The notes below the pieces were generated by a model. That model searched no databases and was not told the DNA's origin. It was given only the letters and a program-made list of their open reading frames with translations. Below are positions 28,282-35,858 of a stretch of DNA of 39,409 bases, piece by piece. Numbering within the stretch: the stretch's first letter is position 1; each line of letters opens with the position of its first letter. Location: positions 1 to 39,409 of the forward strand of contig NZ_JAPDOG010000032.1 of the NCBI RefSeq assembly GCF_026013545.1, written 5' to 3'. Both the position numbers and the translations under genes were made by a program. Source of the DNA: Defluviimonas salinarum. Lineage in GTDB: Bacteria; Pseudomonadota; Alphaproteobacteria; Rhodobacterales; Rhodobacteraceae.

Positions 28282-31086
28282 ATGAAAATCGTTTCGACGA
28301 ACGTGTTTGTCGGCCCGAACGTGTGGGCGGGATTTCCCGTCATTCGCTACGTCGTCGACCTTGGTATCCTGGAGGACTGGCCTTCGGCAAGGATCGGCGA
28401 GGACTGGATCAATGCGCTCGTCGCGGCGTTGCCGGGATTGCAAGAGCATGGCTGCTCCTACCGCGAACCGGGTGGCTTCATCCGACGCTTGCGCGAAGGC
28501 GAAGGCACCTGGCTCGGCCATATCGCCGAACATGTCGCGCTGGAGATACAGGGCGTCGCGGGATCCGAGGTCACGTTCGGCCGCACCCGCTCGACCGGCG
28601 TGCCGGGGCAGTACAATCTCGTCTACCAATACCACCAGCGCGATGTCGGGCTGGAAGCCGGACAGTTGGCGATCCGGCTTCTGATGCATCTCCTGCCCGA
28701 TGAACTGAAGGCGCAGGTCGAGTATGAATTCGACCCCGAATTCAACTTCCCGGACGAATTGAAAAGCTTCGTCCTGATGGCGCAGCGCAAGGAATTCGGG
28801 CCCTCGACCGGATCGCTCGTCAAGGCGGCCGAGGATCGTGACATCCCGTGGATCCGGCTCAACAACAACTCGCTCGTGCAGTTCGGCCACGGCAAGTTCC
28901 AGCAACGCATCCAGGCGACCATCACGAGCGAGACCAAGCATATCGCTGTGGAGATATCCTGCGACAAGGAAGATACCCACAACATGCTGAACGACCTCGG
29001 CCTGCCGGTGCCGCAACAGCGGTTGGTCTATTCGCCGACCCAGGCCGTCCGGGCGGCGCGACGCATTGGCTTTCCGGTCGTGGTCAAGCCGCTCGACGGC
29101 AATCACGGTCGCGGCGTTTCGATCAACCTGACCGAAGAGGCGCAGGTGGAAACCGCCTTTGACGAGGCCAAGGCGCACTCCAAGAGCCGCGGTATCCTCG
29201 TCGAGAGTTTTGTCACCGGCATGGATCACCGGATGCTGGTGGTCAACGGCGAGTTGGTGGCGGTGGCCAAGCGCGTGCCCGGCCATGTCATCGGCGACGG
29301 CAAGCACACGATCGCGGAGCTTGTCGAGATCGTGAACTCCGACCCGCGCCGGGGCATCGGGCACGAGAAGGTGTTGACCAATCTCGAACTCGACAATCAG
29401 GCAGAACGGCTGATGGCTGATGCCGGGCATACCGCCGAAACCGTCCTTCCGGCAGGCGAGACGTTTTACCTGCGCTCTACCGCGAACCTGTCGACCGGCG
29501 GGACCGCGATCGACATGACCGATGTCTGCCACCCCGACAACAGGGACATGGCGGAGCGGACGATCAAGTCGGTGGGGCTCGACGTCGGTGGCGTCGATTT
29601 TCTCACGCAAGACATCACCAAGAGTTACAAGGATATCGGCGGCGCGATTGTCGAGGTGAACGCGGCGCCCGGATTCCGGATGCATGTCGCGCCGTCCGAG
29701 GGCAAGGCGCGCGACGTGGCCGGCAAGGTCATCGACATGCTCTTCCCGAAAGGCAGGCGAACGCGGATTCCGATCGGCGCCATCACTGGTACGAACGGCA
29801 AGACGACCACCTCGCGCATGCTTGCCCATATCATGAAATCCTCTGGCAAGATCGTCGGCATGACCTCGACCGATGGCGTCTATGTCGACGGCAAGCTCAC
29901 CGTGAAGGGCGACATGACCGGCCCCGCCTCGGCGCAAATGGTCTTGCGTGACCCCTCGGTCGATTTTGCGGTGATGGAAACCGCTCGCGGTGGCCTCGTG
30001 CGCTCCGGCCTCGGCTATCAGCGCTGTGATGTCTCGGCCTGTCTGAATGTCGCCGCCGACCACCTCGGAATGGGCGGGATCGACACGCTCGAACAGCTTG
30101 CCGTGGTGAAGCGCGTCGTCGTTGAAACCGCGACCGATACGGTCGTCCTGAACGCCGACGATCTTCTTTGCCTGCGCATGGCCGATTTCTGCAAGGCCAC
30201 GCATATCTGCTACGTGACGACGAACTCCGACCATCCGCTGGTGAAGGAGCACATCCAGGCCGGGGGCCGTGCCGTGGTGCTTGAAAAAGCCATGAACGGC
30301 GACATGATCACGATCTACGCCAACGGTCTTCACATGCCGGTTCTCTGGTCGCATCTCATCCCGGCCACGCTGGAGGGCAAGGCGCTCTACAACGTGCAGA
30401 ACGCCATGTTCGCTTGCGCCATGGCCTATGCGTTCGGGCTTGATCTCGACAATATCCGCCACGGGCTCAGGACCTTCGATACCTCTTTCTTCCAGGTGCC
30501 GGGTCGGACGAACGTCTTCGACGAACACCCGTTCAAGGTCATCCTCGACTATGGTCACAATCCCGCCGCCATCGCCGCCATGGCGGGCCTCGCGGACCGG
30601 CTCGACGTCAAGGGGCGCAGGCTTGTCGTCTCGGCCATGCCGGGTGATCGCCGCGACGAGGATATCGTGGCGGCGGCACAGGCGCTTGCCGGGCATTTCG
30701 ACCACTACTTCCTGAAACCGGACGATGACCGCCGGGGACGCGGGCCGATGGAAGTGCCCGAGATGATCCGCGACGAGCTTTTAAAGGGGGGTGTCGAAGG
30801 CAATCGCATCACGCTCGTCGAAAGCGAAACAAAAGCCGTCGACTTGGCCTTGCAGGCGGCGCAGCCGGGCGATCTCCTCGTCGTGTTCGCCGACGAACTG
30901 GCGCGTTCGTGGAAGCAGATCATCTACTTCAAGAAGGCAGAGCGCGAGGCCATCGTCACCGCCAAGCCGATCCGCGTCGAGCGCCCCGCCCCCGAATTCG
31001 AGGAACTGATGTCCGGGGCGGATCAACTGATCCGCGACGAACGCGGCGTGCGCCTCGCGCGGGTCGAGACCGAGGAGTCGGACTGA
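28282..31086 (+). CDS. cphA: Cyanophycin synthetase
   Basis: Makes cyanophycin by alternately adding Asp to the backbone and Arg to each side chain using ATP. The 934-residue protein has an N-terminal domain (1-160), an ATP-grasp domain (about 170-490; KPLDGNHGRGV 269-279) and a Mur-ligase domain with P-loop GTNGKTTT (503-510). METARGGLVRSGLGY, NVAADHLG and DYGHNPAA follow within it. Length and order match CphA1. ATG 28282 follows a strong GGGGAGGAG; the open frame back to 28201 overlaps cphB. The gene sits in a cphB-cphA-Mur ligase trio flanked by IS debris, which suggests acquisition by transfer. Confidence 0.95.
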   Translation: MKIVSTNVFVGPNVWAGFPVIRYVVDLGILEDWPSARIGEDWINALVAALPGLQEHGCSYREPGGFIRRLREGEGTWLGHIAEHVALEIQGVAGSEVTFGRTRSTGVPGQYNLVYQYHQRDVGLEAGQLAIRLLMHLLPDELKAQVEYEFDPEFNFPDELKSFVLMAQRKEFGPSTGSLVKAAEDRDIPWIRLNNNSLVQFGHGKFQQRIQATITSETKHIAVEISCDKEDTHNMLNDLGLPVPQQRLVYSPTQAVRAARRIGFPVVVKPLDGNHGRGVSINLTEEAQVETAFDEAKAHSKSRGILVESFVTGMDHRMLVVNGELVAVAKRVPGHVIGDGKHTIAELVEIVNSDPRRGIGHEKVLTNLELDNQAERLMADAGHTAETVLPAGETFYLRSTANLSTGGTAIDMTDVCHPDNRDMAERTIKSVGLDVGGVDFLTQDITKSYKDIGGAIVEVNAAPGFRMHVAPSEGKARDVAGKVIDMLFPKGRRTRIPIGAITGTNGKTTTSRMLAHIMKSSGKIVGMTSTDGVYVDGKLTVKGDMTGPASAQMVLRDPSVDFAVMETARGGLVRSGLGYQRCDVSACLNVAADHLGMGGIDTLEQLAVVKRVVVETATDTVVLNADDLLCLRMADFCKATHICYVTTNSDHPLVKEHIQAGGRAVVLEKAMNGDMITIYANGLHMPVLWSHLIPATLEGKALYNVQNAMFACAMAYAFGLDLDNIRHGLRTFDTSFFQVPGRTNVFDEHPFKVILDYGHNPAAIAAMAGLADRLDVKGRRLVVSAMPGDRRDEDIVAAAQALAGHFDHYFLKPDDDRRGRGPMEVPEMIRDELLKGGVEGNRITLVESETKAVDLALQAAQPGDLLVVFADELARSWKQIIYFKKAEREAIVTAKPIRVERPAPEFEELMSGADQLIRDERGVRLARVETEESD

Positions 31087-31098
31087 ACGGGGCGCCAG

Positions 31099-32841
31099 GT
31101 GACACATTCCGATGCTTTGCAGGACCTCTTGGAGATCCCGGTGCCCGATCATCCAGCGCTGGTTCTGGATGGCTGCCGCAGGCTGCTTGGACCGAACCTT
31201 TACGGGCCGGAACCGGGCGCTGTTGGCGATGGTCTGGTCTCCGGGTTCGATCCGCATGCAATGCTGCAAGCCTGGGTCCATCACGCTCGTGGCCTACTCG
31301 ACGGGCTTGGCTGGACTTCCACGCAAATCCGCACGCGGCCCTTTGATGGCGGTGCGAGCCTCTTCTTTCCCGCCGCGGTGGACCAGCTCTTTACCGCCGC
31401 CTTTATCGTCGAGGCGGCGTGGTACTACACGGCGACCGGCCTGTTGCAGATCGATCAGATCCCAATCGAGCGTATGATCGCGGATCTGCGCCGCGTCAGC
31501 AAAGCCGAGGAGAACCCCGCACTGGTCGCCCTCGTCGCGGAAGCCGCACGACGCGGGGTCGACCGGCTGCTTGACGATGATGCTCTGACGCTCGGGCATG
31601 GCGCGGGATCAGCGACTTGGAAAAGTGGCGATCTTCCGGGATCCCCCGACTGGTCGCATCTTCATGACATTCCAATTGCGCTTGTCACCGGAACGAATGG
31701 CAAGACGACGACGACGCGGCTCATTACGGCGATGGGCAAGGCGGCCGGGCTGGTGTCCGGCCTGTCCTCCACCGAATTCGTGAAGGTCGGCGACGATATC
31801 CTGGACAAGGGTGATTATTCCGGCCCCGCGGGTGCAAGACTTCTGTTGCGCGACACGCGACTGGAGCTTGGCGTGCTCGAGGTCGCGCGGGGCGGCATCC
31901 TGCGGCGCGGGGTGCCGGTGACGCGGGCTCGGGCGGCTGTCGTGACGAATATCGCGGCCGATCACCTCGGGCAGTACGGCATCAACACGGTGTCCGAACT
32001 CGCCCATGTCAAACTGGCCGTACACCGGGCACTCGCGCCGCACGGCGTTCTGATCCTGAATGCGGACGATCCCCACGTTGTTGAGGCCGCCCAAAAGGCT
32101 GTCGCGCCAAAAGCGTGGTTCTCACTCAGCACCGATAATGCCGAGGTCCGGACCGCCCGTTCGCGCCGCGCCCCCTGCGCCTGGCTCGAAAACGGCCTGA
32201 TCATGCTGTCAGACGGTCATACAGAAACGGCGTTGATTGCCGTCGAGGACGTGCCCCTGACCCTGGGCGGCGCGGCGCGCTACAACATCGAGAACGTGCT
32301 TGCCGCGGCGCTTGCTGCGCGCGCCCTCGACATTCCCGACGGAGCGATTTCCGCGACCTTGTCGCGGTTCAGAAGCGATCCCACAGACAACCCCGGCCGG
32401 GCCAACGAATTTGCGGTGCGTGGTGCGCGGATCTTCGTCGACTTCGCGCACAATCCTCACTCGATTGCGGCCGTGGCGTCGGCGATGGCCGTGCTGCCAG
32501 CGCGGCGGAGATTCGTTCTTCTGTCTCACGCGGGCGACCGGTCCGACGCGGATATCCGCGCCCTGACGGCGGGTGCCCTGGCTTTCGATCCGGACTACGT
32601 CGTGGCCGCGGAGAACCCGAAATATCTGCGGGGCCGACGGCCGGGGGAGGTTTCGGGGATCATTCGCCAGGCAAGCCTCGACCTCGGCCTTCCGGAGGAT
32701 CGGATCCTGATGGCTGACAGCCCTTCGGATGGTGCCCGTCAAATCTTGCAGCGCGTGAAGGTCGACGATCTCGCATTGCTTCTCGTACATGATGAAAGAC
32801 CAGAAATCATCGAGATGCTACGACGCGACGCCTTACGGTAG
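31099..32841 (+). CDS. Mur ligase-family protein paralogous to the CphA C-terminal half
   Basis: Probable ATP-dependent amide ligase linked to cyanophycin metabolism; its exact substrate is unknown. The 580-residue protein has a roughly 190-residue N-terminal domain I do not recognise, then a Mur-ligase core. The core has P-loop GTNGKTTTT (198-206), EVARGGILRRGV (261-272), NIAADHLGQYG (284-294) and DFAHNPHS. These align motif by motif with CphA (ETARGGLVRSGL, NVAADHLGMGG, DYGHNPAA), but the ATP-grasp domain is absent. The start is GTG, 12 bases after the cphA stop, in one operon. It is not cyanobacterial CphA2, which keeps ATP-grasp. It could complete, branch or prime the polymer, or act on a dipeptide. 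Confidence 0.85.
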   Translation: MTHSDALQDLLEIPVPDHPALVLDGCRRLLGPNLYGPEPGAVGDGLVSGFDPHAMLQAWVHHARGLLDGLGWTSTQIRTRPFDGGASLFFPAAVDQLFTAAFIVEAAWYYTATGLLQIDQIPIERMIADLRRVSKAEENPALVALVAEAARRGVDRLLDDDALTLGHGAGSATWKSGDLPGSPDWSHLHDIPIALVTGTNGKTTTTRLITAMGKAAGLVSGLSSTEFVKVGDDILDKGDYSGPAGARLLLRDTRLELGVLEVARGGILRRGVPVTRARAAVVTNIAADHLGQYGINTVSELAHVKLAVHRALAPHGVLILNADDPHVVEAAQKAVAPKAWFSLSTDNAEVRTARSRRAPCAWLENGLIMLSDGHTETALIAVEDVPLTLGGAARYNIENVLAAALAARALDIPDGAISATLSRFRSDPTDNPGRANEFAVRGARIFVDFAHNPHSIAAVASAMAVLPARRRFVLLSHAGDRSDADIRALTAGALAFDPDYVVAAENPKYLRGRRPGEVSGIIRQASLDLGLPEDRILMADSPSDGARQILQRVKVDDLALLLVHDERPEIIEMLRRDALR

Positions 32842-32871
32842 CCGGTCGTTCGATAGAAAAGTCAGACGGAT

Positions 32872-33023
32872 GGTGTCAGACGAATTCGAACCACTCTCAG
32901 CTTGGACAGTGACGGCGTTCCTTACACCGCGTAGAGACCGCGCCGCTCGGCAAGAGCGGCGGCGCGGTCGGCCTTGAATAGGGGCGGCTGGAGAGGCCGA
33001 GCTCGGAGTTGAAGCGGTTGGTT
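32872..33023 (-). pseudogene. IS6-type element remnant: end plus transposase C-terminus
   Basis: The minus strand encodes a degenerate C-terminus, NRFNSELGLSSRPY then, after a one-base shift, FKADRAAALAERRGLYAV and a TAA at 32922-32924. This parallels FNHFNLERSFYSRVNFKK and RAAALAEWRGLGAS of the copy at 38834. The end repeat GGTGTCAGAC at 32872 extends for 21 bases with 20 identical to the stretch at 38784-38804. Only the 3' end of the element remains. Confidence 0.75.
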
Positions 33024-33143
33024 ACGGGGGCCTGTCAATCGGCACGCAATCCTGCCCCGGATTGGAGTACGCCCCTGCGGGTGGACCAGTCGGATCGGTT
33101 GAATTGACTCCCCTTGGTCTTGCCCCTGTCTTTGATCCGGGCT

Positions 33144-34009
33144 TCATGCGACCTTCCGGGCTGGTTTCAGCCGGGCCGCAAGGGCGCTCGGCGTCAAGTT
33201 TCCGAGTGCCGAATGCGGCCGCTGGTCGTTGTAGTCGATCCTCCAGTCATTGATCCGCCGGCGGGCATCATCCATCGACAGGAACCATGACGCGTTCAGG
33301 CATTCCTGACGCAGGCGGCTGTTGAACGCCTCGATGAAGGCATTGTCCGTGGGCTTTCCGGGGCGGGAGAAGTCGAGCTCGACCTAGTTCAGGTAGGCCC
33401 AATGGTCGAGCAGCCGCCCGGCGATCTCGGGGCCGTTGTCCACGCGTATGCTCCGCGGCTTGCCTCTGGTCCTGACGATTCGGTCGAGCTCCTCGATGAC
33501 CTGGTAGGCACGGAAGTTTGTCCTCGCACAGGTCGCGAGAGCCTCTCTCGTGTGGCAGTCGACGATGGTCAGGATCCGGAACCGCCGACCGTCGAAGAGC
33601 TTGTCCGACTGAAGTCCATGGCCCAGACATCGTTCATGGCATCGGCCTCGGAGCGCGCCGACCGATAGCGGCAGGCGCGCCGCCGCCTGAGGCTCCGGGT
33701 TCGGATCGACGGGCCTTCCTCGCAATAGAGCCGGCAGGTCCGCTTATGGATCACGTTCCACCCCTCCCGTTACAGCAGGACATGCAGGCGCCTGTAGCCG
33801 TAGCGGACCCGGCTTTCGGCCAGCTCCTTAAGCCGCATCCGCAGTTCCACCGCCGGATCGCGCCGTGACCGGTATCTGTGGGAAGACCGTCCGAAGCCCA
33901 TGGCCCGGCACGCCCGACGTTCCGACAGCGCGAAGACCTCCGGGTAATGACGGACGACTTCGCGGTGACAGACAGGCTTCACCACTTTTTCTCAGGGCAT
34001 CCTGCAGCA
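33144..34009 (-). pseudogene. IS3-family transposase orfB with multiple lesions
   Basis: Pieces in two frames rebuild an IS3 orfB: VKPVCHREVVRHYPEVFALS (near 33980), RYGYRRLHVLL, ACRYRSARSEADAMNDVWAMDF, SDKLFDGRRFRILTIVDCHT, GKPRSIRVDNGPE, VELDFSRPGKPTDNAFIEAF, and RPHSALGNLTPSALA at the 3' end. Lesions are a TAA at 33770-33772 (where CAA is expected), a frameshift near 33605 and a TAG at 33384-33386 (where CAG is expected). A run of five A near 33987 may be the old orfA/orfB slippery site. orfA is cut off by the next element. Confidence 0.85.
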
Positions 34010-34380
34010 TGTCCGCCGTCAGATAAAGTGGGCGTCCTGACGTGATGGGCCTTTGGAGGATCTGGCTCATCGGTTTCGATCCTATGCGGCGTGCTGTTGA
34101 TTGAGCAAGCGGCGCCGCTTCATGGTCAGCTCCTTGATCTTCCTCCTCTCGCTGAGAACGTCGTTGGCGCGGCCGAAGTAGACGTCGGCCGGGGTGAGGT
34201 TGCCGAGGCTCTCGTGGTAACGGCGATGGTTGTAATGCTCGACGAAGGCGTCGATGGCCTGTTCGAGCGCGCCCGGCAGGTAGTCGTTCTCGAGCAGGAT
34301 GCGGTTCTTCAGCGTCTGGTGCCACCGCTCGATCTTGCCCTGGGTCTGGGGGTGGTTCGGCGCACCACGGACATGCTTCA
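34010..34380 (-). pseudogene. Second IS3-type transposase, C-terminal remnant with right end
   Basis: The frame ending at 34082 encodes MKHVRGAPNHPQTQGKIERW, HQTLKNRILLENDYLPGALE and HYNHRRYHESLGNLTPADVY, the last third of an IS3-family DDE transposase (the GKIERWHQTLK glutamate region). Upstream of about 34380 the frame meets unrelated DNA, an integrase tail on the other strand. A likely element end, TGTCCGCCGTCAG, lies at 34010. It differs from the orfB next door and appears inserted into it. Confidence 0.8.
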
Positions 34381-34585
34381 TGTCCTGACCGCGACGAGTA
34401 TCGCCGAATGCGACCCCGCCCATGCCGGCATCACCCGCGACGTCCTCGGACACGCCACCCTGGACATGGCTTACCGGCACTACAACCGGGCGCAGCCACT
34501 GCACGCGCTCAACAGGTATCAGCAGGTCGCGGACCGGTTACGGGAACGCGCAAGCGAGAGGGAGCGCAGGGCGAGGGTGCGGTAG
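34379..34585 (+). pseudogene. Tyrosine recombinase (phage integrase family), C-terminal fragment
   Basis: The plus strand encodes LTATSIAECDPAHAGITRDV, then LGHATLDMAYRHYNRAQPLH, ending at TAG 34583-34585. The LGH...YRHY stretch matches the end of tyrosine recombinase catalytic domains: the second conserved His and the nucleophilic Tyr are present, while the Arg-bearing upstream box is missing. The fragment starts exactly where the IS3-type remnant ends, so the IS truncated the integrase. It hints at a former integrative element near here. Confidence 0.7.
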
Positions 34586-34814
34586 CGGCGGCGCGTTCGC
34601 TGAGCGATCGCGGGCGACGCGGAGCCTGACGGGTCGGCTTCTACGTGGCTTCTAGGCGACAGCAGGCAATTGCTGCGGTGCGAGATTTTTCTGCGAGACG
34701 CTGTGCACCAGATAGGCGCACACGGCCCTTAGCGGACCTTCGACTTGCGAGTAGTGGAGGCCGAAAGCAACTCGAAGTCCACGTGTATCGCCTCCCCGAG
34801 CGCCCTTCGGAAAT
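34586..34814. other. Intergenic stretch after integrase tail
   Basis: No gene is supported. The last 100 bases follow the stop of the substrate-binding protein gene and would be its 3' untranslated region. No strong terminator hairpin was found; a short palindrome around GCAATTGC (34666-34673) is the only marked element. Confidence 0.4.
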
Positions 34815-35816
34815 TCAGTTCGATACGATATCTGCAATCTGTAGAAAGGCAAATGGCGGGATCCGATTGAGGTCTCTCGCTACATCCATGTTGACCACAT
34901 ATGCGAAATCGGACGCCCGCAGGATAGGCAGGTCGCCCGGCACGGCTCCATCACGCAAGATGGCAAGAGCCTGATCAGCAGCCAGTTTCCCGACATCGTA
35001 GTATCGGGCAGCAATAGACAGAAGAGCACGATTTTCCCGAACGAGGCTCTCATAGGGACTGACAATCGCGATGCCATTCTCAACGGCGGACGAGGTGTAA
35101 AGATCACCGTTGAAGCGAAGGAACGAGCTCGATCCGAGATACATCCAGCGCACGCCGAGTTCCCGAAACTCGGCCATACGGTCCGGAATCAGCGCTGGGT
35201 CCGGCACGCCTGGATTGCCTGGATCAAGTTCCAGAGCAACAAACTCGATTCCAAGGTCGGGCAGCAGGGTCTCCAGCTCTTCTTTCTTGATCACGGAGTT
35301 GCGCTCATTGGCATGGTAAAGAAGTCCGAGTTTTTTGAAGCTGGGATCGTATTGCCGGATGATCTCGATATTCACGGCTTCCGGGACGCGATTGAACGTG
35401 CCGGCCACGTTTTCCCGGCCGCTGCGCTCAAAGCTTTCGGCGATGCGCGTGCCGAATGGATCAGCAACCACCGTGAAGACCACTGGAATATCGTCAAGAA
35501 ACCGAGGGTCCCCGACCTCGTCGAGCGTGCCGATAATCCCGAGAGTCACACTTGTCCCGAACGTGACAACCAGATCGACATGATCATTTCGCGCGGTTTC
35601 CACCACGCCCCGCAAAAGGCTCTTGTCCTGAGCAATATCAACACTTCGAACCTGTGCATCGAAACCGCTTTCAGCAATAGCATCCTTCAAACCCTCGCAA
35701 AGGTGCTCGCACCCCTCGTACCAGACACCAAGGATCGTCTTGGTTTCGGCAGCCGCCTCGAACGTGGACGAAAAGATCAGCGTAACAACGGCAACACATG
35801 CACTTACGAGCTTCAT
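34815..35816 (-). CDS. ABC_sub_bind-type periplasmic substrate-binding protein
   Basis: The 333-residue protein has a signal peptide (MKLVSACVAVVTLIFSS, cleavage likely after A23 of FEAAA). Two alpha/beta lobes follow, as in the ABC_sub_bind (TrpX/YtrF-like, PF04392) family: DLVVTFGTSVTLGI, then IPVVFTVVADPFGTRI and WMYLGSSSFLRFNGD. ATG 35816 is chosen for AGGAG 8 bases upstream and because the signal peptide begins there. No ABC permease or ATPase gene is adjacent; instead it lies 42 bases downstream of a sensor-MFS gene in the same direction. It may feed ligand-state information to that protein rather than to an ABC importer. The ligand is unknown. Confidence 0.85.
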   Translation of the reverse strand: MKLVSACVAVVTLIFSSTFEAAAETKTILGVWYEGCEHLCEGLKDAIAESGFDAQVRSVDIAQDKSLLRGVVETARNDHVDLVVTFGTSVTLGIIGTLDEVGDPRFLDDIPVVFTVVADPFGTRIAESFERSGRENVAGTFNRVPEAVNIEIIRQYDPSFKKLGLLYHANERNSVIKKEELETLLPDLGIEFVALELDPGNPGVPDPALIPDRMAEFRELGVRWMYLGSSSFLRFNGDLYTSSAVENGIAIVSPYESLVRENRALLSIAARYYDVGKLAADQALAILRDGAVPGDLPILRASDFAYVVNMDVARDLNRIPPFAFLQIADIVSN

Positions 35817-35858
35817 GGAATCGCTCCTATCGACAATCAAGATAGCTGACCGTCCAGC

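Noticed and set aside
31099-32841. Naming the second ligase CphA2
   Set aside because: CphA2 retains an ATP-grasp domain; this protein does not, so the name would mislead.
32935-32970. Hairpin formed by the GCCGCTC/GAGCGGCGGC stretch as terminator of the cyanophycin operon
   Set aside because: It is part of the degenerate IS6 transposase C-terminus, is imperfect and has no U-tract.
33268-33630. A 120-codon frame overlapping the IS3 pseudogene
   Set aside because: It reads the transposase DNA in the wrong frame; the true frame shows IS3 motifs with stops.
34666-34673. Second GCAATTGC palindrome like that in the PccR box
   Set aside because: It lies in a 3' untranslated stretch with no gene start near; an 8-bp palindrome is expected by chance in a window of this size.
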